From the NCBI RefSeq assembly GCF_026914185.1, contig NC_070565.1:5084001-5148000 (forward strand): 64,000 bases of DNA, read 5' to 3'. The notes below the pieces were generated by a model that saw only the letters and a program-made list of their open reading frames with translations, was not told the origin of the DNA and ran no database searches. The position numbers were made by a program, and so were the translations under genes. The DNA is from Puccinia triticina. Its lineage: Eukaryota > Basidiomycota > Pucciniomycetes > Pucciniales > Pucciniaceae. Of the stretch, positions 24,618 through 35,870 are shown piece by piece (position 1 is the first letter of the stretch; each line of letters opens with the position of its first letter).

Positions 24618-26445
24618 ATGCCCCTGATGATGGGTTCTGTCACTTCGTCTGATTTGTTGAATCTCATGAGAACAATCTCGCCGATTTTAAACCCCTTCAC
24701 CTTCCTTTCGAATGCTATCAGTGCTTTAGACTTAGCGTTGACTGCACCACATTACTGGAAGTTGGTTGTGGTCAACTTGGTGATCCATATGCTTCTGGCA
24801 CTTCAAGCCGCCATCGCCCTGACTTGGAAATTACTTCGCAAACACGATGGCGAGAGAGCAAAATGCTGGTTTTGGCGACAGCGGCACGTCTTCGCCACTC
24901 AACGACGTCCATACTATGAACCGAACGGCAACCAGTTGTTACAATTATGTCAGCTTGTAGGGTGCATTTGTTTAGAGATTTATTATGCCTTCCTGTACCG
25001 TGTCACCAAAACTTCTGCCATCTCTTATTCAAACTACGGTACCGCCGCCTTTTGGTTCACGCTGAGTCACTTACCGGGTAGGTACCTAGCTTTCAGCCAT
25101 GCCAAGCTCACGATTCTGATTTACTGAGATACTTTTGATTCATGTCGACAGGGATCATGGGCTTCTGGTTTGCCTCTTGGAGTGCCCTCTATCTAGTGTG
25201 AGTAAAATGACTTATTTTTTGCGCTCGATCCAAAGGAGCAAAGCACCTCCATATATCAATCAAAATCTTGCAAGGTCTCCTGAGGTTTCTGACGGTTGTG
25301 AAAATAGTTTACTTTGCCCTCAGAGATACGAAATCAACCCAACCAGCAAAAAGAATTCCGTTTGGGGTCCCCTCGTTATGAACTGGCTCTGCATCGGGCT
25401 ACCAATTTTACTGGTTTTATTCTTCTGCGTCCTGGGAGTAGTTCTAATAATGCAAACTCATAACTTATCAGCCAACCTTACAATATTGAAAAGCACACTC
25501 GCGGAGCTGGACTCCATGTGGACGCCAGTTCAACAACTCGAGCCAAGAACTATCGAACTGTTGTCTAAGCCTCTTGAAAATTTATTTCAAACAACACGAC
25601 ACCTCATTCAATGTTACCAATCGATTGCGTTCAGTTGGGCCATCATGTCAATGCTCATGTTAAGTGTGCGCCCTCGTTTTTCAGAAGCCATTTCGCAATG
25701 CTATCGATATAAAGGCTCCTCGGGTGCCTTTAGTTAATCCTCTTCGGGAATTGATCTCTTGCTCTCTTCCTCCTGAAATTCTTTTCGTTCCAACAAGACA
25801 GTTTTACTGTATTACCATGGCGGCTATATGGAAAATTTTGCACAACACATTGATGGTTGCCAGTGGCAAGGCGCCGGTGATGGTAAAAATTGAAAAGGAA
25901 ATCGAGAAGCAAAATGAGTCGATTGGATCAGCTATTGAGGACATTACACAAGTTAAAAGGCATGTTTCGTCAATCCCTCTACCGGATGAACCGAGGAAAG
26001 TACTCAATCCGGCGCTCGCCTCTCAGCTAAGAAGAAATTATTGTCAGCATTCTTGAGTTCATATTTGATCAAGGCACAATCGTCCTCCTGACTTGAACAT
26101 TTGATTTTTCAGATTTCTTGAGTGTTAGTTGTACACTCATGGCAACGTCTTTGGCTTGCAACATATTCTTTGGTTTACTATTGGGGGTAAAAGTTAAAAG
26201 TGGTATCGAGTAAGTTCGAGTCACATGAGCGCATTCACTGGGATGTCCAATCAAGTGACGAGGTGTCATCTGGGAACAGCATACAGGCGGGAAACACCAC
26301 GTTCGCACTCTGTACCTCTGGCAGTTTATTGAGCTCAATGTCCCTCCTTCTACAAAGTGTGAGTCGATCTCCTTACAGAAATGCCTATCGCCTCGGATTG
26401 TTAACCGTGATTCGTCTGCTGCAGGTGGCTTGCATGATTTCATAA
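24618..26445 (+). CDS. Uncharacterised multi-pass membrane protein, 6 exons
   Basis: I do not recognise the family. Proposed exons: 24618-25077, 25152-25197, 25326-25663, 25734-26042, 26113-26209 and 26280-26445. All are GT-AG with continuous phase, giving 471 aa. I start at the first ATG of the long frame (MPLMMGSV). Hydrophobic segments lie at about residues 48-71 (VVVNLVIHMLLALQAAIAL), 107-127, 141-169 and 186-208 (IGLPILLVLFFCVLGVVLI). After a soluble stretch of roughly 150 residues come two or three more near the C terminus (LACNIFFGLLLG, LLSSMSLLLQS). There is no obvious signal peptide or catalytic motif. The exon 2/3 junction has an alternative acceptor 3 bp upstream. A transporter-like or receptor-like role cannot be claimed. 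Confidence 0.65.
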
Positions 26446-26852
26446 CAACTCCCGCCCAACACGACACGTGTATGTACATAGTTGCCATTTATCTCTCTTA
26501 ACTTGGTCCACACGTTTAAATAAAAAAGACAAAAGTACCTTTCGATTCCATTTTGTACATACACAGTCGAAATATGAGTTAGTTTGTTCAATTTTGATAG
26601 GTCGTGAGATAGAGAACGGCGGAGAATTGATGAGGGTAAAGGAAAGAAATCAAGCTACGGCCATTCACTTCACCTCGTAAAATAGCATAGATCAGTGTCC
26701 TCCAGCTGGCCCTAATCTGGTATACCTATGGTGAATATTGATAATCCATTACAAATATATATAAATAATGCGATGTCAAGAAGTTTATTGATACAAACTG
26801 AACGACCCCCCCCCCCCCCCCAAAAAAAAAGTCAAATGACTTCCTGAATGTA
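26446..26852. other. Convergent intergenic region
   Basis: Separates the 3' ends of the membrane-protein and kinetochore genes. It contains a C17-A9 homopolymer junction at 26,806-26,830, a likely slippage site. No gene. Confidence 0.6.
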
Positions 26853-28283
26853 CTATAGTCTGTCTTGATGTAAAGGCTTGAAGAAATGAAATGAAAGGAG
26901 TGGACAAGAAGCGCGTATCAGAATCCAGGAGAGGCATTTAATTCAGAAGAGGGGCAAGATGATAAGAGAGGGGCATGGATGTGTCAGACTTACAGTATCC
27001 GGAGCAGGAGTTTTTCCTTTGCCCGAGACTACATTCAAGACTTCAACAAGACCTTCATCTTTCTCGACCTCGAATGAACCCTTGTCAGCCAACTCAGCCA
27101 GAAAGTCATCGGTTTTGGCCTTGACAAGTTGGTTGATAGCCCTGGAGTGTTTTGCCATTTGATTGATGGGCAAGTTGACGTCCTGTTCTTCACTCGATTC
27201 ATCGCCGGTCATTGGGTTGTTAGAGTGGTCGACTGGAGGCTCGAAATTGACCGCCTGTTGGAGTTCGTGGCGGGTTCGGTCAAGCTTGAGAAGCTCTTGA
27301 TAGCGCTCCAAGAGGGTCGAGGATTGACTCGACAGGTCTACCGGTTTGTTGGTCTCTGGATCATATATCGTCGTCGTCTCTGAGCTGATTTGGTTCAATT
27401 GACTCGAGACTGATTTGAGTCCGGCTAGCTTCCTATCGAGCACACTCGAAACAGCCAATAGCGAATGGTAATCGTCTTTCGACTGATACAAGTATCCCAA
27501 TCAAGCTTTAGCTACCGAACTCATTAGAAGCCTTCCTTAGGAAAGATTGACAAAGAAGGGAAGGTTTGAATTGATTAGTTCTTTTTTTAACTCAACTTGA
27601 TTATAATTCGATTTGAATTTCTCGAGTTTACTCCAACGTTCTTCCTCTTCATTCTTAAGTTTTTCCCAATCGGGCGTGATTGCTTGAGCGGTCGAAGTGG
27701 GGTGTCCATCCGCCGGAGGAGATTGAGGTTGATTATAAAACTGATCCCATAAGTTCATATGCTTGAATCTGAAGTGCTTCATCATTTCTTCGCGCATGCT
27801 TGGAAAATTGAAGACATTTCGATGTAGCCAAATTTCCAGCAAATCAAACTGATTATCGATCGATGAACACAATAGAGTTTCGAGTTGGTTTAATGATTTG
27901 GCTATGTCATCCTTGCTGGGGTATCCAGTGCTGGATGCTGGCGGTGGTTGGGTTCCGTTGGATTGACCTTCGGCCGTACCTGGGAAGTATGATTCGATGA
28001 CCGCTTTCTCTACTTCTACTACTGTATCATAAATAGCTTCGTTGATTATATTGAAGATATGGCCTGTATTTTCGTTGGTAGGCAAGAAAGAAACTTAGTG
28101 AGTTTGTTTCTTCCTTGAGCTGAGATATATTGACTTGCCAGTGAATACCTTGGGTGCGAATCCGAAGTGCTCGGTGAGTAGATCATCGATCGCGTACTGC
28201 TCGCCGAGGGGTGGGAGTTTGTCCAGCCGGTCATCTTGGGAGAAGGTGGTGATGGTGTCGTTGATGCTGTTTGTTGCTGCCAT
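26853..28283 (-). CDS. MTW1: Mis12/Mtw1-type kinetochore protein
   Basis: A subunit of the Mis12 complex that links centromeric chromatin to the outer kinetochore. Exons: 28283-28139, 28063-27552, 27482-26994 and a short proposed last exon 26876-26853, giving about 389 aa. The signature is in the N-terminal part: LLTEHFGFAPKVFTG then IFNIINEAIYDTVVEVEKAV, matching the LTEHFG...INxVNEIxY pattern of the family. Acidic and helical segments follow (LLCSSIDNQFDLLEIWLH; a coiled-coil-like stretch later). Intron 1 uses a GC donor (GCAAGT), which keeps the signature in frame. If the last intron is not spliced, the frame reads on for 16 residues to a stop at 26,943. It shares a 278-bp upstream region with VPS29. 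Confidence 0.85.
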
Positions 28284-28561
28284 CTGCTGTTTATTTGGCA
28301 GGAGATGTTTGGCTGGCGGCGACCGACGCGTCCACGCAAGCTGGGTAGATGCGCAGTCGGCGGCGCGCTCCGAACAGGCAGGGTTCACAGAGTGCTGATC
28401 CGGGACACGGACATGACAGCTGGGCCGACTGGGCCAGCCTTGCGGCGGCCTACGCCCAAACAAACACAAAAGCTCCCAACAGGCCTTCAGTCGATCGCCC
28501 CGAAACAGAAAAAGACGCAAGCTCAAGGAGAACGATAATCCGAAGATATCATCCAGGCGTC
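28284..28561. promoter_or_regulatory. Shared promoter region of MTW1 (-) and VPS29 (+)
   Basis: The start codons of the two divergent genes are only 278 bp apart. The interval is GC-rich and has no TATA box, so a bidirectional housekeeping promoter is likely. Open frames within it are not supported. Confidence 0.55.
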
Positions 28562-29855
28562 ATGGGTGAGCCAGCACCTCTAACTCAGCTTCGAGCGCAT
28601 GGGGACTAATAAGCATCCAAACCTATTCCTTGGTGATCCAGTACTGCTGTTGACCATAGGCGATCTACATATTCCGATCAGAACGCATGACCTGCCCAAC
28701 AAATTCAAGAAACTGCTCGTCCCTGGAAAAATTGGCCAAATCGTTTGCACGGGCAACGTCTGTGACCGCGAGACTTGGGAATATCTTAGGTCGATTTCTA
28801 ATGACGTCAGGGGTGTTCGGGGCGATTTTGACGAGGTAAAAATTCATCCGTCCTCATCTCACTTCACTTGATTACACTTGGCCAAGTGTTCTTTCGATCT
28901 CATAACTCACACCATTCTGCTTCTCATCTTCTCTCTCCTCGTTTTCATGATCGAATCGAATACCAATGCATTTGCTCAAGATAGACACCCAATCTTCCAC
29001 CCTCTTTAACCCTCCAACATGGCTCCCTAAAGATAGGAGTCATTCATGGCCACCAAATCGTCCCGCTTGGAGATACGGAATCACTAGCAGCTGCAGCTCG
29101 TAAACTGAATGTTGACGTCTTGGTCACCGGTGCAACTCATCGGTAAGTCATCAGGAGATCAACCGACCTCATACTCGTTATATATATAAAGCGGAACTCA
29201 TACTGCGGTTGATGAAAACTACTGTCTTCATTTGATGACAGATTTGAAGCATTCGAATTCGAATCGAAATTTTTCATCAACCCAGGTAGTGCTACCGGAG
29301 CATTCACGCCAACTTGGCCGATTTCTCCACCACATAAAAGTTCATCAACAAACTCCTCCTCATTAAAGTCGCCTCAACATTCAACAAGCACTCCGATCAA
29401 CCCAAGCAAAAGCCCTAATGGTTCAACAACCTCCCCAACTCAGTCGTCTCGATCGCTCAACCAGAACAGTACAGATCAGAACAAATCGCCCGCAAATACA
29501 AACGGTCAACAGGACCATCATTCGAGTGAACTCGATGAAAGCAATCGGAACGCCCAGCTCGAGGATCAGTCCTCGCAAGACCAGAAACCAGTGGAAGATC
29601 CTGATTCGTTATATCCCCCAGGCCCGATCCCTAGCTTCGCCCTCCTTGATATTCAGGGCTCGGTGGTGGTTACATATGTTTACAGACTGGTTGATGGAGA
29701 AGTCAAAGTTGAAAAGGTCGGTCTTTCCTTCTCTTTCTGCCATCTGATTATGTTTGTGTATTAAAGTTGACTGTCGGATTTGCTTTGCTCCGCTTTTCTC
29801 CGCTTTTGGCTAGATCGAATACAGAAAGGAAATACCTATTGGTAAAGAGTCATAG
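28562..29855 (+). CDS. VPS29: VPS29, retromer subunit, with long internal insertion
   Basis: Retromer subunit with a metallophosphoesterase-like fold, acting in endosome-to-Golgi recycling. Exons: 28562-28565, 28642-28835, 28985-29142, 29242-29716 and 29814-29855, all GT-AG, giving 290 aa. Exon 1 is only ATGG, yet it restores the family start MVLLLTIGDLHIP. Conserved blocks are intact: FKKLLVPGKIGQIVCTGNVC, VRGDFDE, IGVIHGHQIVPLGD, VDVLVTGATHRFEAFE, FINPGSATGAF and ALLDIQGSVVVTYVYRL. Between residues about 141 and 248 sits a Ser/Asn/Gln/Pro-rich insertion, explaining the excess over the roughly 180 aa of animal VPS29. Fungal orthologues are also enlarged here. It lies head-to-head with MTW1. 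Confidence 0.95.
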
Positions 29856-30809
29856 ATGGTGTATATAGATTTGTGTCTTTGAGTTGGTATGATGTATGAT
29901 AATATAAGCATTTATATACGCATATGAATCATTTTTATATGTATTTTAAGGAAAGAACGGCCTATGGATACATCCTTCCGTTCTGTAGCATCTAAGCTGT
30001 TGTCTTTGAGCCGTGAGAGTGTCAATCTGGTGCGTGTTCAACTAGCCTGATTGTGCGCTTTTTACAACAGGTACACAGCCTGCTACGTACCAGGTTATCT
30101 TTATGAAGGGAAAAGCCTTGGGGGGACCGTTGTCACAGGTCCAGGACTAAGTCTCAAAGTTCAGTCGGATTTGGTATGGAATCCACCTGGATCCGGATTC
30201 ATCGCAGTAACAACTTGGAAATCTGGATTGCTGATTATCTTTATTTGTATGTCGTTGAAGTTGTTTAAACATCTGTTGGTAAGACCTGGCCAAGAATTTG
30301 ACTTGATGTGATTAGGCATAGCTGAAGAGAAAAAAAAAACGATGAAAACAAGGGATAATCGGCACAACAAGATAAATCAATAGGCGGGGATACGATCTAG
30401 TGCTAAGATGGTATAAGCTTGGTCTTACTAAGCGGATGATATGTTCATGATTCAGGTTGGATAAACTGGGCAAGTTCGATCTTCGTTGACGCTTCTCGTC
30501 ACTCTTCAATCACTGTTTCGCCTGTCAATTGTTTTTTGCGAGGTTGGCTTTTTCCTAAGTGGAATCAACAAATTTGTAATCGTCGACTACATCAGTGACA
30601 CGCCTTTCTCATTTTCGTTGCACGAGAGAAATTGGTTGTGTTGCCAAGTTATGGGGGAAAAAAGAACTAAAATTGCTATGGGAGAGGAGAAAAGAGAATT
30701 GTTTGCTACTCAACTTCTTTTGGTGGCTTTCTTTTCCGCGTCAGGTTCCTGGTGATCATTTTCATCTTGATTTTCCGAGTTAGTTTGGGCGCTAGGCTTT
30801 TGCTTCCTA
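29856..30809. other. Intergenic region
   Basis: Open frames at 30,051-30,311 and 30,486-30,783 resemble nothing known and have no supporting splice structure. I see no gene. Confidence 0.45.
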
Positions 30810-31964
30810 TCAAAAATCCACAGAAAATGAGGACCGGCTGTGTTTAAGTTCATAGAAAACACGGACGAACTTGGGCGCTCTCTTGCGTTTTTTGACCTCT
30901 TTTTTACCCTCTTCTTCTGCAGGATTCTCAGCCTTTTCTGGGACTGCTGTGGGCGGAAGATCGTTCGAGTCGACTACAACGTTTGAGTCGACGTGGTTGA
31001 CCGATCCGTAATTAATTAAATTTACATCCAAATGATAATGGAGTCAAATCGAGTCAAGATCTAAATATGTATGTGGAAGACATAAGAGGATAGCTACGAA
31101 ATTGATGGACTTGCCGTGACCGTCTTGAAAAGCTTTCTTGATCTTCTCTTGATCAGTTGGTTGAAGGTCCTCGAAACCATCCAGCTCTTCGATCTTGTCT
31201 TCTAACTCGTTCGAGACGTTTTTCAAAACCTGCGACGCCAGTGGAAATTCAGGTAAAAACCGTGGTCAACAGTCGTGATGAAAGGTTACAGCGATACGTA
31301 AAGGGATCCAGTTTTGGTTTGAAGAACTCACCGATGAAGTCAAGCAGCCCCAATGAGCTACGAAATTGATGGACTTGCCGTGACCGTCTTGAAAAGCTTT
31401 CTTGATCTTCTCTTGATCAGTTGGTTGAAGGTCCTCGAAACCATCCAGCTCTTCGATCTTGTCTTCTAACTCGTTCGAGACGTTTTTCAAAACCTGCGAC
31501 GCCAGTGGAAATTCAGGTAAAAACCGTGGTCAACAGTCGTGATGAAAGGTTACAGCGATACGTAAAGGGATCCAGTTTTGGTTTGAAGAACTCACCGATG
31601 AAGTCAAGCAGCCCCAATGTCTCCATTTAAACGATCCATTCTCGTGGAGAGTCACCCAAGTGCCAAACCTCAGTTGACCTTTGGGTATCGCAGTGCCTAT
31701 ACAGAAGCGACGCGCCTCGTTAAGCGTCGTCCGGAAGCGACACAAGGGAAACGCGTTCCTCTGGCACTACGCTTCATCAAGGATGGAACATACCAAAGCA
31801 CGGTTTTCTCCCATTACATTTCGCTCTGCCACTGCTGGCATACTTTTGTGTTGGCCAATAGTAAGATAACGTTAGAAAGAAGGCTGAATGATTAACTTGA
31901 TATTGTAGATCATGGTCAGATGTATTGTTCGAATCTGACTCACCTCGACTCGATAGCCAGGCAT
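30810..31964 (-). CDS. Small PARP-type zinc-finger protein, one exon tandemly duplicated
   Basis: PARP-type zinc fingers bind nicked or broken DNA; here the finger stands alone in a predicted 149-aa protein. Proposed exons: 31964-31944, 31842-31794, 31696-31596, 31493-31379 and 30973-30810. The finger has C16, C22, H50 and C53, with RAKCNGRKPCFG, AIPKGQLRFGTW and WRHWGC, the fungal Cx5C...HxxC variant. The typical LDGFEDLQPTDQEKI and FQDGHV blocks follow. The tail is acidic then basic (KKEVKKRKRAPK), a possible nuclear signal. Intron 4 has a GC donor. The fourth exon occurs twice (also at 31229-31115). It begins in phase 0 and ends in phase 1, so using both copies shifts the frame to an early stop; one copy must be skipped. 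Confidence 0.85.
31092..31355. repeat. 264-bp tandem duplication, unit 1
   Basis: Identical base for base, as far as I can see, to 31,356-31,619. It covers the end of exon 3, intron 3, exon 4 and the start of intron 4 of the PARP-finger gene. Confidence 0.95.
31356..31619. repeat. 264-bp tandem duplication, unit 2
   Basis: Second copy, adjacent head-to-tail with no spacer. The lack of any difference means either a very recent event or an assembly artefact. Confidence 0.95.
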
Positions 31965-32200
31965 GTTGGCGGCTCGGATTCGACTTTGTAGTAGGATGTG
32001 TAACAAAGACAAATTTTTGGGATTGAAAAATTGGGGGAGCGTGTTCTAGCGTGTCGGTGTGACACGCCTGGCTGTGGAGAATCCGATTTTGGAATAGAGT
32101 TTACGAGTGCATATTACGTTTATGCATATTGTGTTTTGTAAAATGCTTGGACAGATGGTCTGTTGCTGTGCACAAATCATGGCATTCCACAATCACAATA

Positions 32201-32331
32201 GGACGGTTCACGTAGGGCCGAAATCAGCAAGACCGAAATAAAGTTTATCCCACGGTCCCAGCCAATTTGGCTGGGAAGGCTTGCTGATTTATAAAATCAG
32301 CAAGGTTAAAAATTGCCTATGTGAACCGTGC
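32201..32331 (+). mobile_element. 131-bp MITE, GGTTCACG family, copy 1
   Basis: GGACGGTTCACGTAGGG at the left is mirrored on the right (ATGTGAACCGTGC), and TA lies outside both ends. Internally AATCAGCAAG and AAATTGGCTGGG form a second inverted repeat. Same length as two other copies. TA target duplication and TIRs suggest a Tc1/mariner-type non-autonomous element. Confidence 0.9.
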
Positions 32332-32996
32332 TAATTTTTTCACATTGTGAAATAAAGATCATCACAATCATTTTCGCTGTGGCACGGACAGCAAGGAAGG
32401 CTGTTGCCACCGGGATGTGTATGGCAGAATGGGGGGAGATTAAACTGGGGCTGTGCCCACCAACCCCAGAACTATAGCATCACAAATTCACTCTTGGTGT
32501 CCAACCAATAAGCAAAATACAATAGATTATGCATGTGGAAGATCAAACAATTGACTTTAACCCTAGCTTAACTAAGCCTCTCAAACGGAGGGTCCGGGGG
32601 ACCCCGCCCGGAGGGCTCTCCGTACACGGCGGGGGTACTTCCTGCCCCGCCCGTTTGTGGAACCAACGCGAGGAGGGTAATCCGTGGAGCTGACGAGGAT
32701 CGGCTCGGTAACCCCTCGGTAAGCTCGTCGGTTCCACAAAACAGGATTTTTCCACGTGGAACCAATGGGCTTCACACTTTTCCCCGTCGGTTCCACGATG
32801 TGCCTTCCTGGCACGCGTGGAGACCACGTCAGCTCGTTGCTCACGTCGGTTCCACGGCATTTTTTTTTTTTTATACTTCCAGCCAAGACCACCTCAGGCT
32901 GGTCCTGAGGTTTTGAAAGTCCGACAAAACTCGATTTTGAAGAGAGGAAAAAAAAACTCAAAAAAAAAAACTTAAGAAAAAAACCTATTGCAAACC
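32332..32996. repeat. Intergenic with GC-rich GTGGAACC repeat block
   Basis: About 32,570-32,860 is rich in CGGTTCCAC/GTGGAACC motifs, then come poly-T and poly-A tracts. Open frames there on the minus strand are low-complexity translations. The block ends in CAAACC (32,991-32,996), the left target duplication of the next element. Confidence 0.5.
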
Positions 32997-35470
32997 CGAT
33001 CACCAGGGAAGAAAGTGTTGCACTCTCTAGAGAGTGCCAGGCCGTAATTTCTGTCTAGAAGTCTGCCAGATATGAACCATTTCCCCATGTGTAAATGAGT
33101 TGTGTGTTGGCTGTGTGTTCATACTCAACTCATACTGATCTTATCTGTATCACATCTTGTTGGATTTGGTGAATCAAAATCAAATAATGGCTTTCTCCAC
33201 TTAACAGCAAGTACACACACGGATTCTCCAATGACAGGTGACCTGGCCATGAATTCAAGAAAAACTCCAATTGATTACTGGGTTACATGGCCATCAAGTG
33301 GAGAAACCCTCCATGTGATGACTGTTTTAGATGGCCATCAGGTGGGGGGTTTCTCCACTCCATGATCCTGTGTATTGGCCATGAAGTGCATACATCCTCC
33401 AATTGATGACCATTTATACCAGCATTTGAGGGGAGAAATCCTCAACTCAATGGCTGTTGTGTATGGCCATTGAGTTAAGGGATTCTCATATCAATAAATG
33501 GTGTATACCGGCCATTGATTCAAGATGGTAACCACTAGATTAAAGTTTAGTGGGCTGTGAGCCGCCAAGCTAAATGAAAATTACATTAAATTCATCCAGG
33601 AGGGCTTTTATGATTGTTAAAAACCAGTAATTACTATCAATTGTGCTGGGGAACTCCCAGATCAATACACAGTAGATTCTGGCCATCCGGCTGGGCTTTT
33701 GCGAGCTGGATGGCCAGTATATGCTGCCTTGGGAGCTTGGGAAGGCTGCCTCAATGACCAGTATGGGCTGGTCCTCGGGATAGGGCATTCATGTGATGAC
33801 CAGTAGGTACTGGTCATCGGATTTGGCTTTGGGGAGGCAGTGGATTGATTTCCACACTTGTCCACCCTATCGTACGGCCAAACAATAGGGTGGACAAAAT
33901 AAAGGGGTCCCCGAGTCGGGGGAGCCCTCTCGCGATGACAAGGACATACTGGTCATCGCGCTGGCCTTTCCGAGCTTGTGAGTCAGTATAAGCTGTCCAC
34001 AGAGCTCAGAAAAGCCCATATGGATGGCCAGCTTGTGGTGGCCAATGAGAAGGTACCTCCCAGCGCAATGGACAAACCCCACTGTCCATCAAGTCCAGGG
34101 AAAAGTGTGATATTTTAACCATGTCCACCCCAATGTTTGCCCGAATATAAGGGTGGACATTACATAAGAAAATCAACCCTCCCCGGGGAAACAGGGAGAT
34201 TCTAAGCCAATCTGTGTTTCCCCATGCGTCCATAGTTCACTTTTGAAAACCTTCAAACCCCCAGACACAATTTTTTTGACACTTTTCCTCACATATTTGT
34301 GCCACTGCGGCTGGGCCATGGCCAATGATTTTAAGTGGTCTGGATACAGAAAGCACACAGTGCAGAAGTCTTTAAATAACAGCCAGTGATAATTTAGCAC
34401 CATTTTATGAGAGAAATACACACCATGTTGTTGCACCATACACATGGAAACAAAGGGACCTGTGATGAACTAATTCTACACATAAAAGAAAATTAATGGC
34501 AAATGGTGGGGGAAAAGATGTAAGATGATCAGTCTACAAGAAAAATGGTGCTACCCATATTGTGATTTGCGTGGGGATTTAAGAATTGACTCTTCAATTT
34601 GGAGTTCTCAGACCAGCTGTTGAATTATTTCTCCAGCTGGTTTCAGAAGCAAGGGAAAATTGGTGCACCTTTGATTATCCACTACTCTACCCCCTTTCCC
34701 TTGAGCAGCCTTCATGAGGATTCTACACTGCATTTTTCAGTTATTTGTAGTTAAATTTACAAAAGTGTACAATTTGTGGTCATTTACTAGGCAAGGTGCA
34801 TATTCCAAAATGAACAGCTATTGACACTGAAAACTCATAAAATTATGGTTGATCACAGCTTGGTAAATATAGTAGGGAAATCTGAATCCGGTATTTTCAC
34901 ATTTCATATTGCTGAGAGTTCAACTGCATGTTACACAGGTTTTCTTAGCTTTGACATGTTTTAATAGTTGAAGAATAGAAATCTTATGTCAAACCGCTTT
35001 CCAGCCAATTTTATAGGGTAATTGGCATGTCAGAAATATGCCACAACAATTCATCCGCCAGTTGGCAGATCCTCTGAATTTGCTATTTCTTACAAGTATG
35101 TTCCATAATGTGATTTTATGTGGGTTTTGAATGAAACATTCTGCAAATCAGAATATTCCCTGGCACTTGGCTAAGAATTTATTTGAGCAAAATATAGGTA
35201 CATTCTTTGAAAAGTTTGTGTGCAATAAATCTCACTTCTGCAATTTTAATCATGATGAAACAAACACAAAACTTAAGCAGAGAGATGTTTGTGTGTTGGC
35301 ATTGAGTTACACATCATTTCACAAAGACTTGAACTACAGTTACAATTGTATTGAGAAGAAATTGAACACAGAGGTAAATTGAACATTGAACTCACATCAG
35401 ACAACACAACATACAAAATTACGGCCTGGCACTCTCTAGAGAGTGCAACACTTTCCCCCCTGGTGGATCG
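32997..35470. mobile_element. 2.5-kb element with 50-bp inverted ends
   Basis: The left end CGATCACCAGGG...GAAAGTGTTGCAC and the following GCACTCTCTAGAGAGTGC and CAGGCCGTAATTT are mirrored at 35,412-35,470. CAAACC lies directly outside both ends (32,991-32,996; 35,471-35,476). Interior: a degenerate TGGCCATCA/TGACCAGTA palindromic array (about 33,230-34,090), then AT-rich DNA. I find no transposase, so it is non-autonomous or its gene has decayed. Superfamily unassigned. Confidence 0.75.
33230..34090. repeat. Degenerate palindromic array (TGGCCATCA type)
   Basis: Repeated GATGGCCATCAAGTGG, GATGACCAGTA...TACTGGTCATC and similar inverted units, spaced about 40-70 bp. They look like a diverged cousin of the GACCGGTC arrays, inside a different element. 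Confidence 0.6.
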
Positions 35471-35559
35471 CAAACCATTGTTTGGGGGGTTCATATCGTG
35501 TAAAGAAGCGTGATGCAGGAGTGTGAAATGGCTGTGCTGTGTAGCACTCCCCCTCACTC

Positions 35560-35870
35560 AGGCTCCCTGCGCTTGGTGTGAGTTCGGGTCCCACTGGCAA
35601 TAATTTTTAACGGGCTCCTCCCGCTAAATTTTTCAGCCCCGCCTACGTGGCCACGTGGATTCCACGGGTACACATCTGTAAGTATCCGTGGAATCCTCGG
35701 GGCCATCACGAGGTGCCCTCGTGATGTGCTTGGTGATGCCCACGAGGGCGTGTGGACCAGATGCCGCTGGTCCGACCTCGCGCACCCCTTCACCGTGGGA
35801 TCCACGTGGATTCGCGGTGGGCCCCACGTGGAGGGACTCCCCGGGTGTAGAAGCGGCTTATGCATAATGT
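35560..35870 (-). repeat. CACGTGG-rich repeat, copy 1
   Basis: GC-rich block with CCACGTGGATTC, GCGCGAGGTCGGACCAGCGG and CCCGGGGAGTCC in the minus orientation. The same motifs in the same order recur at 61,558-61,905. A tRNA-like GTGTGAGTTCGGGTCCCACT lies at 35,577-35,595. No gene. Confidence 0.6.

Noticed and set aside
30051..30311. 86-codon plus-strand frame after VPS29 with a possible C-terminal membrane segment
   Set aside because: No upstream or downstream exon, no recognised motif and no conserved start.
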